From an uncultured Bacillota bacterium (GTDB taxonomy: Bacteria > Bacillota > Clostridia > Peptostreptococcales > Anaerovoracaceae): a stretch of 6,037 nt of DNA. The translations under genes and the position numbers were made by a program. The notes under the pieces are model-generated. The model saw only the letters and a program-made list of their open reading frames with translations. It was not told the DNA's origin and searched no databases. The stretch spans positions 1 through 6,037 of the forward strand of contig CAMJRV010000163.1 in assembly GCA_946408315.1 (NCBI GenBank). Reading direction: 5' to 3'. Shown here piece by piece: positions 1-6,037 of the stretch; the first letter of the stretch is position 1; each line of letters opens with the position of its first letter.

Positions 1-1490
1 CTTTTATATTGGATATTGGCGTCGTCTTTCACGTATTTGTCCTGGATTTCACTGAGGATTGCCTTGGCGGTTTTGCTGCTGTCGAGAACCGCCACCAGCT
101 TGCCATCAACGTAGATCCCGTGACCGTTTGCCTTCATATCCCTCATATAGGTCAGTCTGTTCAGGATATCTTCTCTGTCGTCGATATCCTGATCGAAGGC
201 AACGACTTTTTTAAACCGAATGTCCCTTTCCTTGTTGATGGTGATATCCGCATCGTATTGGACGCTCAGACGATCTCCGATCACATCGATGGTCTTGTAA
301 ACATCCTCCTGATTCTTGACTACGCCGAGGACTTTGCCGTTATAGATATATTCGTAAGCCGTCATATTCCCGATTACGATGGTGATCGCCGCCGCCAACC
401 CGACCGCTGCGCCAAATCCGATCAGGAATTTCTTCCTGTGGTGTTCGACATAAGCTCTCATCAGGTTGAAACAGTGGCATACTTTTTCCTTTAAAGCGAT
501 GGAGGTGCAAATGAGCGCTTCGTTTCTCCTGTCCATAAATTCGACAAAGCGAGCCATCTTCTCGGACGTTTTCTTTTCTCCCTTTGCCAGGACCGCACAA
601 ACAACAGCCGCCCTGCTCCTGAAATGCAGTCTGGAATCCGCCTTTTGCAGCAAAGGCGTCACTTTATTCTTTGTCCAGTCCCATCCGGCTGCCAACCCAG
701 GGACAGCCTTATCTTTCACAAATGCGGAAGTCCTGCTGTGAACGCTCTGCCGGAACTGAAGAATTCGAGCTTTCCCTTTCTCATAAAAGGCAAAGACCTT
801 GTCCAGCGCCTCATCCAAAACAGTGCTGACGGGAACGGCAGGAGCTCCGGAAACGCCTTCCGCACGCGGCTGACCAATCTCTTCCGGAACGTCGCCCTCT
901 TTGCTCAAGTCGTACTCCAGAAGTCCGAAAAAGTCAAAGCCGGAATCCTCGTAAGGCTTGTCCTCCTTTTCCAGAGCATCGAGAAGAGACAGCTGTCCTT
1001 CAAGGGGCTCTGCTGCAGGAATGGGTTCTGCTTTTGCTTCTCCCTCAAGGGGAAATTCCTCCGGCTGAATGATGTCGAAAATAGATTCCTGTCTGTAGTC
1101 GGAATAGACGCCTTCCTCCGTAACGATCGTTTCCGCCGGCGCCTTATCACGGCTCTTTCTCCGGCTTCTTCTCTCGCTGATCCGCTCTGCGGCCTCGGCA
1201 CGCTGCCGTTCCCGCTCACCGTGGTCGAATTTCAGTTCGGAAAGCTCGATCTGAGAGATCATTTCCAGCCTCTCGTCTATGATCTTATTGATCCTATCCT
1301 TGGCTTGTTCCCGGTTTAATCCGGTTAAATCGAGACGAGAAATAGGGGTATGAGTATCCCCCATATCCCTTTCTTCGTCGATTTTGCTGCTTGATATGTT
1401 ACTTTTCTTTACTTTATTTTGAATGCCTGTGGTGAAATTTTTCCATAAGCTGTTGATCGTGTCGGTGCTTGATCTTCTGCTATCCTTCAT
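1..1490 (-). CDS. Membrane-anchored cell-wall protein, probable G5/M23 metallopeptidase family (N-terminal part, cut by window)
   Basis: The reading frame is open from ATG at 1490 to the window edge, giving 496 residues with no stop, so the gene continues beyond position 1. Residues 1-354 look cytoplasmic. They comprise a polar start, a highly charged probably helical stretch (about 60-117, ending in an Arg/Lys cluster), an acidic Pro-rich probably disordered part (about 118-222) and a helical region (about 223-350). One transmembrane helix follows at about 355-375, preceded by HHRKK, which by the positive-inside rule predicts N-in/C-out topology. After it come two related segments, YIYNGKVLGVVKNQEDVYKTI (from 381, first residues shown in part) and one with YVDGKLVAVLDSSKTA (from 460). 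This pattern is typical of the region that precedes LysM/G5/M23 peptidase domains in Clostridia cell-wall proteins. No catalytic residues are in view, so the peptidase call is inferred. Start 1490 is chosen for its GGGAGG site; in-frame ATGs at 1508, 1541 and 1583 have weaker or no sites, and 1583 lies upstream of the predicted transcription start. Confidence 0.72.
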   Translation of the reverse strand, partial: MKDSRRSSTDTINSLWKNFTTGIQNKVKKSNISSSKIDEERDMGDTHTPISRLDLTGLNREQAKDRINKIIDERLEMISQIELSELKFDHGERERQRAEAAERISERRSRRKSRDKAPAETIVTEEGVYSDYRQESIFDIIQPEEFPLEGEAKAEPIPAAEPLEGQLSLLDALEKEDKPYEDSGFDFFGLLEYDLSKEGDVPEEIGQPRAEGVSGAPAVPVSTVLDEALDKVFAFYEKGKARILQFRQSVHSRTSAFVKDKAVPGLAAGWDWTKNKVTPLLQKADSRLHFRSRAAVVCAVLAKGEKKTSEKMARFVEFMDRRNEALICTSIALKEKVCHCFNLMRAYVEHHRKKFLIGFGAAVGLAAAITIVIGNMTAYEYIYNGKVLGVVKNQEDVYKTIDVIGDRLSVQYDADITINKERDIRFKKVVAFDQDIDDREDILNRLTYMRDMKANGHGIYVDGKLVAVLDSSKTAKAILSEIQDKYVKDDANIQYK

Positions 1491-1496
1491 ATGTTT

Positions 1497-1502
1497 CCTC
1501 CC
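1497..1502 (-). promoter_or_regulatory. Ribosome binding site GGGAGG deciding the start at 1490
   Basis: GGGAGG sits six bases upstream of ATG 1490, a good Shine-Dalgarno match and spacing. The alternative in-frame ATG at 1541 has only a weak CAGGA before it, and ATG 1508 has none, so this site selects the start. A short hairpin ends two bases upstream of it. Confidence 0.7.
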
Positions 1503-1504
1503 GG

Positions 1505-1518
1505 CCATCTCGCGATGG
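1505..1518 (-). other. Small hairpin with GCGA (GNRA) loop just upstream of the ribosome binding site
   Basis: The transcript would read CCATC-GCGA-GATGG: a perfect 5-bp stem closed by a GNRA-type tetraloop, ending two bases before GGGAGG. It does not cover the ribosome binding site itself, so it may only keep the site exposed or may be chance. There is no U-run, so it is not a terminator. Confidence 0.35.
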
Positions 1519-1562
1519 GGTACTTTATCATATGTAGCCATGTCCTGTTCTGCTTTGTTAAT

Positions 1563-1568
1563 ATTATA
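1563..1568 (-). promoter_or_regulatory. -10 box (TATAAT) of promoter for the membrane protein gene
   Basis: TATAAT is a perfect sigma-A -10 hexamer, 17 bases downstream of TTGAAA. The predicted transcription start is an A near 1556, which gives a leader of about 66 bases before the ATG at 1490. It also argues against translation from the upstream in-frame ATG at 1583. Confidence 0.68.
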
Positions 1569-1585
1569 TTCTGTCTGGCCCATGT

Positions 1586-1591
1586 TTTCAA
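1586..1591 (-). promoter_or_regulatory. -35 box (TTGAAA) of promoter for the membrane protein gene
   Basis: TTGAAA matches the sigma-A -35 consensus TTGACA at five of six positions. It lies exactly 17 bases upstream of a perfect -10 box and overlaps the TGA stop codon of the DnaD gene. Spacing and match together make a housekeeping promoter likely; no activity can be shown from sequence alone. Confidence 0.65.
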
Positions 1592-2856
1592 TTGGTTTTT
1601 TGAATGGCGCTCAGCTTCTCGGCAAAGCAAACGCAACGCTCCCCTGTATCTTGTGTGCCGGTATCCCTGCAAAGGGGGCAATCATACACAATATCCATGT
1701 AATCGATTTTAAAATTATTTTCCGTCATGAGATATGCTTTCTCTTCGTTGAGCGCATCTACCTTTGTCTTCATCGCTTTGATCCTGCTTTTCGCGTCGCC
1801 GCTGCCGGAAAGCATGACCCGAGAAATCTGAAGCCCGATCCCTCTCGTCTCCTCTTCGATTTCCTTTATGCGGGGAATGCGTCGGTATACCTCCGCCTTT
1901 CTTTCTTCCGCCTCGGCTTCGTTTTTCGCCCTCAGGTCTTCGTAATGCCTCATAACGCTGGCGATGGATCCGGTTTTTCCTTCCTCCGGCGAAGCAGTCT
2001 GCTTCTCTCCGCCGCTGCTCCACGCTTTTAACACGCTGTTTATGTAATTGATGTTTGGATTGGATATGCCGGTGGTCTTCTTGCAGGCATCCAGAACCTT
2101 GTCGATGGAAAAGCCCATCTCATCGAACCAAGTGTTCATGACGCGCTTTTCCTCCTCTGTAGCGTTGCGGAGAAAACCAAGAGCCTTCAGGACCCTTTTA
2201 TACAGGTAGTGGCGGTTATCCGTCTCCTCCAGATAAGTCTCGATCTGATCGATGGTCGAAAGCCCCTGATTTACCCACTCCTTGACGACAGCGCCCACAT
2301 ATTTATGGTTGCTGTGATTCCTTTTTTTCACGCAATAGGAGTAGGCGTAGACGATCATTTCCGGACTGGCGTTGTAGTCGGTAATCCAGGACATGATTTC
2401 AGCCGGTTCCTTGCCGGTAAAAAGCCTTCCGGTAATCCGTTCGATCTCACTGTACATGTCCTTGATCGTATCGTCGCTCATGAGCTCCTTCAGGCGGTCC
2501 GGAATTCCGGCTTCCGGCTTCCGGCTTTTCTGCTTTTTCCCATAGGCCAATTCCTTCAGATTGAGGAACTCCACCTGATAGCGAAATTTATCGCCAGGCT
2601 TTTCATAATGCTTGCGGATCACGCCCATCTTTTCCCAGTAGGTCCACGCCTTCAAAACATCCTCGTCCTCCATGGAAAGGTGCTTTGCGATGGTCTCGTT
2701 TGTCATCTGCATGTCAAAGTCGGCGTACATCAGGGCAAACAGATACACCTTGACGTAATCCCCGGGCGCCTGAGTCAGATACTCATTGATAAATATATTT
2801 TCAACACTGGTATCTCGCAGATAAAAATCCTTGATGATCTCTCTTTTGAAATTCAT
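1588..2856 (-). CDS. DnaD-domain replication protein fused to a DnaC/DnaI-like N-terminal domain, no ATPase
   Basis: The protein has 422 residues. Residues about 15-105 resemble the winged-helix N-terminal domain of clostridial DnaD proteins (SVENIFINEYLTQAPGDYVKVYLF). Two DnaD C-terminal-type domains follow at about 128-205 and 214-282. Each ends in the family's YxxxILxxW-type motif (Y186 to W194 and Y271 to W279). Known DnaD proteins bind DNA during primosome assembly and helicase loading. After a short linker (280-300), residues about 301-415 match what I know of the N-terminal part of DnaC/DnaI helicase loaders: a charged helical stretch (RRIPRIKEIEEE) then YDCPLCRDTG and CVC, with Cys393, Cys396, Cys408 and Cys410 as likely zinc ligands. 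That domain contacts the DnaB-type helicase in DnaI. The AAA+ ATPase that should follow is absent: the protein stops 12 residues after the last Cys, with no Walker A motif here or in the next 97 bases. ATG 2856 has a modest AAAGG site. It lies 33 bases after purA and is probably co-transcribed with dnaB. Confidence 0.85.
   Translation of the reverse strand: MNFKREIIKDFYLRDTSVENIFINEYLTQAPGDYVKVYLFALMYADFDMQMTNETIAKHLSMEDEDVLKAWTYWEKMGVIRKHYEKPGDKFRYQVEFLNLKELAYGKKQKSRKPEAGIPDRLKELMSDDTIKDMYSEIERITGRLFTGKEPAEIMSWITDYNASPEMIVYAYSYCVKKRNHSNHKYVGAVVKEWVNQGLSTIDQIETYLEETDNRHYLYKRVLKALGFLRNATEEEKRVMNTWFDEMGFSIDKVLDACKKTTGISNPNINYINSVLKAWSSGGEKQTASPEEGKTGSIASVMRHYEDLRAKNEAEAEERKAEVYRRIPRIKEIEEETRGIGLQISRVMLSGSGDAKSRIKAMKTKVDALNEEKAYLMTENNFKIDYMDIVYDCPLCRDTGTQDTGERCVCFAEKLSAIQKTN
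2505..2525. repeat. Three perfect tandem copies of a 7-bp unit (TTCCGGC / GCCGGAA) inside the DnaD gene
   Basis: TTCCGGC occurs three times head to tail at 2505-2511, 2512-2518 and 2519-2525. On the coding strand it encodes part of the linker (about residues 111-117) between the winged-helix domain and the first DnaD domain. Seven is not a multiple of three, so gain or loss of one unit would break the frame. A 12-bp palindrome, CCGGAATTCCGG (2499-2510), overlaps its left end. Confidence 0.8.
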
Positions 2857-2889
2857 GTTTTTAACCTTTAAAACTAGCTGTACCTTCTT

Positions 2890-4173
2890 TTAAAAGATTT
2901 GTTCCCGGATGATGGTCTGGTCTCTTCTCGGCCCGACGGAAATGATCACGACAGGAACGCCGGTGGTCTCCTCGATGGCCTTGATATAATTCTTTGCCGC
3001 CTCGGGAAGCTCCTCATAGGTCCTGCACTCCGAAATATCGCACTTCCAGCCGGGAAGCTCGCGGTAAACCGGCCTGCAGCTTTCCACAAGCTCCAGTCTC
3101 GCGGGGAAATGTTCGATTTTTTCTCCGCCGCAGTCATACTGGTCGCAGAGCTTGATGGTCTCAAACTCACTCAAAACGTCGAGAAGCATCAGAGCAAGTC
3201 CTGTCATGCCGTTGATCCTGGCGGAATACTTTACGACGACCGCGTCAAACCAACCGCAGCGTCTCGGTCTTCCGGTCGTAACGCCGTATTCATGACCCAG
3301 CTCCCGGATCTTATTTCCGGTCTCATTATCCTCTTCCGTCACAAAAGGTCCTTTTCCTACCCTCGTCGTGTATGCCTTCGTAATGCCGAGAACCTTCTGA
3401 ATCGTTCCGGCGCCGATGCCCGAACCGGTGGTGAATCCGCCGGAAGTCGGGTGGGAGCTCGTCACATAGGGGTAGGTTCCCAGATCCACGTCGAGGAGGG
3501 AGCCCTGAGCTCCTTCAAACAGAACCTTTTCTCCTTTTTGCAGGCTTTCATAGACCATGACGCCCGTATCGCGGATGTAAGGCTTCAGCCTTTTCGCATA
3601 CTCCACATATGTTTCAATCACCGCTTCCTTCTCGATGGGCTTTTCCCCGAAGAGCTTCGTGATGATCTCGTTCTTCCTGTCGATCTGAGCGGACAGCTTT
3701 TCCCGGAACAGCGCTTCATCCAGCATATCGCAGGTCCGGATTCCGCTCCGCTCGATCTTGTCCATATAGCACGGGCCGATGCCCTTTTTCGTCGTTCCGA
3801 TATCGTCCTTGCCTCTGGCCGCCTCATAGAGCCCGTCCAAAAGCTTATGATAGGAGAATACGATGTGGGCCCGGTCGCTGACATAGATCTTCGACGTATC
3901 GACCCCATCGTTTTTCAGGTCTTCCAGTTCCTTAAAGAAGCCTTCCGGATCGAAGACGACGCCGTTGCCGATGACGTTTACGGCCCCCTCGTTCAAGATA
4001 CCGGAAGGGATAAGGTGGAGTGCGTATTTCTTCTCTCCGATCACCACGGTATGCCCGGCGTTATTGCCGCCCTGTCCCCTGACTACCATATCTGCTTTTT
4101 CCGCTAAATAGTCTATAATCTTTCCTTTTCCTTCATCGCCCCATTGGGAACCGACGATTGCTAACCCTGGCAT
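2890..4173 (-). CDS. purA: Adenylosuccinate synthetase
   Basis: PurA catalyses the GTP-dependent joining of IMP and aspartate to adenylosuccinate, the first committed step from IMP to AMP, in the cytoplasm. The 427 residues are full length for the family. The N-terminal GSQWGDEGKGK carries the catalytic Asp13, and His41 lies in NNAGHT; both have the same numbering as the E. coli enzyme. The IMP-binding segment GTTKKGIGP is at 126-134, followed by Arg146. Other family signatures are FEGAQGSLLDVDLGTYPYVTSS (219-240, in part), TTGRPRRCGWFD (299-310) and the C-terminal VGPRRDQTI (413-421). All key motifs are intact. ATG 4173 follows AAAGGAGTGA. The gene is 26 bases after the DUF1858 gene and 33 bases before the DnaD gene, so nucleotide supply and replication genes share a likely transcript. 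Confidence 0.98.
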   Translation of the reverse strand: MPGLAIVGSQWGDEGKGKIIDYLAEKADMVVRGQGGNNAGHTVVIGEKKYALHLIPSGILNEGAVNVIGNGVVFDPEGFFKELEDLKNDGVDTSKIYVSDRAHIVFSYHKLLDGLYEAARGKDDIGTTKKGIGPCYMDKIERSGIRTCDMLDEALFREKLSAQIDRKNEIITKLFGEKPIEKEAVIETYVEYAKRLKPYIRDTGVMVYESLQKGEKVLFEGAQGSLLDVDLGTYPYVTSSHPTSGGFTTGSGIGAGTIQKVLGITKAYTTRVGKGPFVTEEDNETGNKIRELGHEYGVTTGRPRRCGWFDAVVVKYSARINGMTGLALMLLDVLSEFETIKLCDQYDCGGEKIEHFPARLELVESCRPVYRELPGWKCDISECRTYEELPEAAKNYIKAIEETTGVPVVIISVGPRRDQTIIREQIF

Positions 4174-4199
4174 AATGCTATCACTCCTTTATTTGTCTT

Positions 4200-4403
4200 T
4201 TAATTGTTCTCTAAAAATTCATTTAAATCGTTTATCAGCTTTTTCAGATCGATCCCGTGTCCTTCCGCAGCCTCCTTCAGGTTTTCGCTGCGGGCACCGG
4301 GACAGCCGAGGCAGTTGAGCCCGTGGCGGAGAAAAATTTCCGTCGGGTCAGGGTCCATGTCAAGAATGTCGCTGAGGAGCATCGTTTCGGTAACCTTCAT
4401 CAT
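4200..4403 (-). CDS. Small DUF1858 protein with CxxC motif
   Basis: This 67-residue protein fits the DUF1858 family, whose exact function is unknown. The recognisable pattern is a hydrophobic helix, then FLRHGLNCLGCPGA, then EAAEGHGIDLKKLINDLN. Cys31 and Cys34 form a CxxC pair. Such domains occur alone or attached to redox and iron-sulfur proteins, so a metal- or thiol-related role is possible but not shown. There is no signal peptide or membrane segment, so it is probably cytoplasmic. It lies 18 bases after dnaB and 26 bases before purA. Its ribosome binding site AGGAGG is 5 bases from the first ATG (4403) and 8 from the second (4400), so initiation at 4400 (66 residues) is equally plausible. 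Confidence 0.85.
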   Translation of the reverse strand: MMKVTETMLLSDILDMDPDPTEIFLRHGLNCLGCPGARSENLKEAAEGHGIDLKKLINDLNEFLENN

Positions 4404-4421
4404 AATACCTCCTATCTCTCG

Positions 4422-5744
4422 TTATAAGCGGCTTTTGTCAACAAACCTTGTATATTTTCCCAGCCATGTCAGTTCGATGGTTCCTGTCGGTCCGCTTCTC
4501 TGCTTTGCAATAATAACTTCACAGACATTCGGTTTATCCGTAGTCTCAGGGTTATAATATTCATCTCGATACAAAAACATTACGATATCCGCGTCCTGCT
4601 CGATGGAACCCGATTCACGCAGGTCGGAAAGGATCGGTCTGTGATCCGTTCTCTGCTCGGGTGCGCGGGATAACTGAGATAATACGATGACAGGGCAGTC
4701 CATCTCTCTTGCCAGCAGCTTCAGGAAACGGGACAGTGCCGAAATCTCCTGCTGCCTGCTTTCCGACTTGCCCTCGAAGTTCATGAGCTGCAGGTAGTCG
4801 ATGACGATGAGGTCAAGCCCTTTTTCAGCCTTCAGCCTTCTGCATTTATTCTTGATCTCCATGGCGGTGATGCCCGGCGTGTCGTCTATGTAAATACCTG
4901 TTTTGGAAAGGGTGTCCAGCGCAATGTGGATCTGGTCCCAGTCCTTTCGTTCCAGGTTTCCGGTCTTCAGCTTCTGCATTTCGATCCGGGATTCCATGCT
5001 GAGCATTCGCTGTCCCAACTGGTCCCGGGACATTTCCAGGCTGAAAATCAGCACCTTGGCCTTGATCGCCGCCTGCTGGGCGATATTCAGGGCGAACGCC
5101 GTCTTTCCCATGGCCGGCCTTGCCGCCAGCATGATCAGATCCGATTTCTGAAGTCCCGAAGTCCGGGCGTCGAGGTCGATAAAACCGGTGGTCAGGCCGG
5201 TGATATTTCCTTCCAGCTTGGACATCTCATCGATCTTCGCGATGTTTTCCCAAAGGACGTCCTTGATCAGCGCGAAATCCTTCGATTGCCTCGCCTGGGC
5301 GATCTCGAAAATCCCGCGTTCGGCAAAGTCCAGCACCTCGGCGGAGTTCATCTTTTCCTGATATCCCTTTTCGATGATATCGGAAGCGGCTCCGATGAGC
5401 TTTCTGAGGATCGCCTTCTCCGCGATGATCTTCGCATATTCCCCCGCGTTGGAGGTGGACGGCACCACGGTGGACAGCAGCGCTATGTATGCCCTGCCTC
5501 CTACCATTTCCAGAGACTTTCGCTTTTTCAGCTCTTCCGAAACGGTAAGGATATCGACCGGCTGATTTTTTCTGTATAATTCGATGACAGAAGAGTAGAT
5601 TTCCTTGTGCATTTCATTATAGAAATCCTCTGGTTTGAGGATTTCCAGCACTTCAAAAAGGGCGTCCTTGTCCAGCAGGACGGAACCCAAAACCGACTTT
5701 TCCGCATCGTCGTTGTGCGGCGGTATCCTTTCGTATTGGCTCAT
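4422..5744 (-). CDS. dnaB: Replicative DNA helicase DnaB-type (called DnaC in Bacillus)
   Basis: This is the hexameric helicase that unwinds DNA ahead of the replication fork and recruits primase. The 440 residues are full length. The N-terminal helical domain begins with IPPHNDDAEKSVLGSVLLD (7-25). The RecA-like domain has Walker A ARPAMGKTA (208-216; Lys214, Thr215), FSLEMS with the catalytic Glu237, and Walker B LIVIDYLQLM (312-321; Asp316). It also has LSQLSR (355-360), DLRESGSIEQDADIV and the AKQRSGPTG segment with Lys414 and Arg416, the expected trans-acting residues. There is no intein, which is sometimes inserted in dnaB genes. ATG 5744 follows AGGAG at 9 bases. It sits 19 bases after rplI. 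The product is the expected partner of the DnaD/DnaC-like protein encoded two genes further downstream. Confidence 0.98.
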   Translation of the reverse strand: MSQYERIPPHNDDAEKSVLGSVLLDKDALFEVLEILKPEDFYNEMHKEIYSSVIELYRKNQPVDILTVSEELKKRKSLEMVGGRAYIALLSTVVPSTSNAGEYAKIIAEKAILRKLIGAASDIIEKGYQEKMNSAEVLDFAERGIFEIAQARQSKDFALIKDVLWENIAKIDEMSKLEGNITGLTTGFIDLDARTSGLQKSDLIMLAARPAMGKTAFALNIAQQAAIKAKVLIFSLEMSRDQLGQRMLSMESRIEMQKLKTGNLERKDWDQIHIALDTLSKTGIYIDDTPGITAMEIKNKCRRLKAEKGLDLIVIDYLQLMNFEGKSESRQQEISALSRFLKLLAREMDCPVIVLSQLSRAPEQRTDHRPILSDLRESGSIEQDADIVMFLYRDEYYNPETTDKPNVCEVIIAKQRSGPTGTIELTWLGKYTRFVDKSRL

Positions 5745-5763
5745 AGAGTATTTCTCCTAATCG

Positions 5764-6037
5764 TTAAGCAACCGTGACCGAAACCTTTAGTTTGGCGATA
5801 ACTTCAGGATAGATTTTGATATCCAGCGCAAAGTCTCCGGTATGCTTGATCGGATTTTCCAATACGAATTTTCTCTTATCGATCGTAATTTTATGCTGCT
5901 CTGCCAAGGCGTCGGCAATATCCTTCGAAGTGATGGACCCGAACAGTCTGCCGCCTTCGCCGGACTTCGTCGCGATCGTAACCGCAAGCTTGCCGATCCG
6001 CTCCGCCAGTTCCCTTGCTTCCGCCAGTTCCTTCTGC
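5764..6037 (-). CDS. rplI: Ribosomal protein L9 (bL9), C-terminal 90 residues
   Basis: The window edge removes the N-terminal rRNA-binding domain (about 58 residues, judged from a usual length near 148). What remains is the end of the long connecting helix (QKELAEARELAERIGKLAV) and the C-terminal globular domain. The domain includes the family segment GEGGRLFGSITSKDIADAL, then KRKFVLENPIKHTGDF and the final VSVTVA. bL9 binds 23S rRNA at the base of the L1 stalk and helps reading-frame maintenance. The frame is open to the window end and closes with TAA at 5766-5764. Only 19 bases separate it from dnaB, a common bacterial pairing that implies co-transcription. Confidence 0.97.
   Translation of the reverse strand, partial: QKELAEARELAERIGKLAVTIATKSGEGGRLFGSITSKDIADALAEQHKITIDKRKFVLENPIKHTGDFALDIKIYPEVIAKLKVSVTVA

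Noticed and set aside
9..1319. Plus-strand open frames at 9-494 and 624-1319
   Set aside because: Both lie opposite the continuous minus-strand frame that starts at 1490 with a promoter, ribosome binding site, membrane helix and family-like segments. The plus frames have no such support.
1487..1681. Minus-strand 64-codon frame spanning the end of the DnaD gene, considered as a frameshifted continuation into a DnaC ATPase
   Set aside because: Its translation has no Walker A or other AAA+ motif and does not resemble the residues that normally follow the DnaC Cys cluster. The third minus-strand frame does not either.
2209..2871. Plus-strand open frame opposite the DnaD gene
   Set aside because: It is antisense to clear DnaD domains and shows no family pattern of its own.
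2886..2897. 12-bp palindrome TCTTTTAAAAGA across the purA stop codon, considered as a terminator
   Set aside because: It is all A/T except the outer C:G pair, has no loop and no proper U-tract, and cannot form a stable terminator hairpin.
2899..4107. Long plus-strand open frame (402 codons) opposite purA
   Set aside because: It is antisense to a full-length, motif-complete purA, and its translation shows no recognisable domain. It arises from codon bias of the real gene.
4422..5744. Possible intein or Walker A defect in dnaB (Ala208 where many have Gly)
   Set aside because: The length is normal and all helicase motifs are continuous. AARP-type Walker A variants are, to my knowledge, common in Clostridia.

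Overview
All six recognisable genes in this 6 kb window lie on the minus strand, so transcription runs from the right end towards position 1. The order is rplI (cut by the window end), dnaB, a small DUF1858 gene, purA, a DnaD-type replication gene, and a large membrane protein gene (cut at position 1). The first five are separated by only 18 to 33 bases, and each complete one has a purine-rich Shine-Dalgarno sequence, so they look like one operon. I see no intrinsic terminator between them.

The rplI-dnaB-purA neighbourhood, the DnaD-domain protein, the Clostridia-type G5/M23 membrane peptidase and the strong AGGAGG-type ribosome binding sites all point to a low- to mid-GC Bacillota, most likely a Clostridia. 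The Peptostreptococcales/Anaerovoracaceae area is a guess only. Base composition looks close to half G+C by eye.

Region by region, reading in the direction of transcription: 6037-5764 is the end of ribosomal protein L9. 5744-4422 is the replicative DNA helicase. 4403-4200 is a CxxC-containing DUF1858 protein. 4173-2890 is adenylosuccinate synthetase. 2856-1588 is a DnaD protein whose C-terminus is not DnaD at all but looks like the N-terminal, helicase-binding, cysteine-rich part of a DnaC/DnaI helicase loader, without the AAA+ ATPase. From 1490 leftwards is the first 496 residues of a type II membrane protein with a very long cytoplasmic N-terminus and the start of an extracellular YabE/G5/M23-like region.

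The 97-base gap before the last gene holds a near-consensus sigma-A promoter whose -35 box overlaps the DnaD stop codon, so the cell-wall gene probably has its own transcript as well as read-through.

The most interesting points are the ATPase-less DnaD-DnaC(N) chimera, and the possible sliding-clamp-binding peptide (QLSLL) in the cytoplasmic tail of the cell-wall protein. A frame-breaking 7-bp triplicate in the linker of the DnaD gene is a lesser one. No tRNA, rRNA, CRISPR, insertion sequence or phage gene is visible, and no gene-free stretch exceeds 100 bases.
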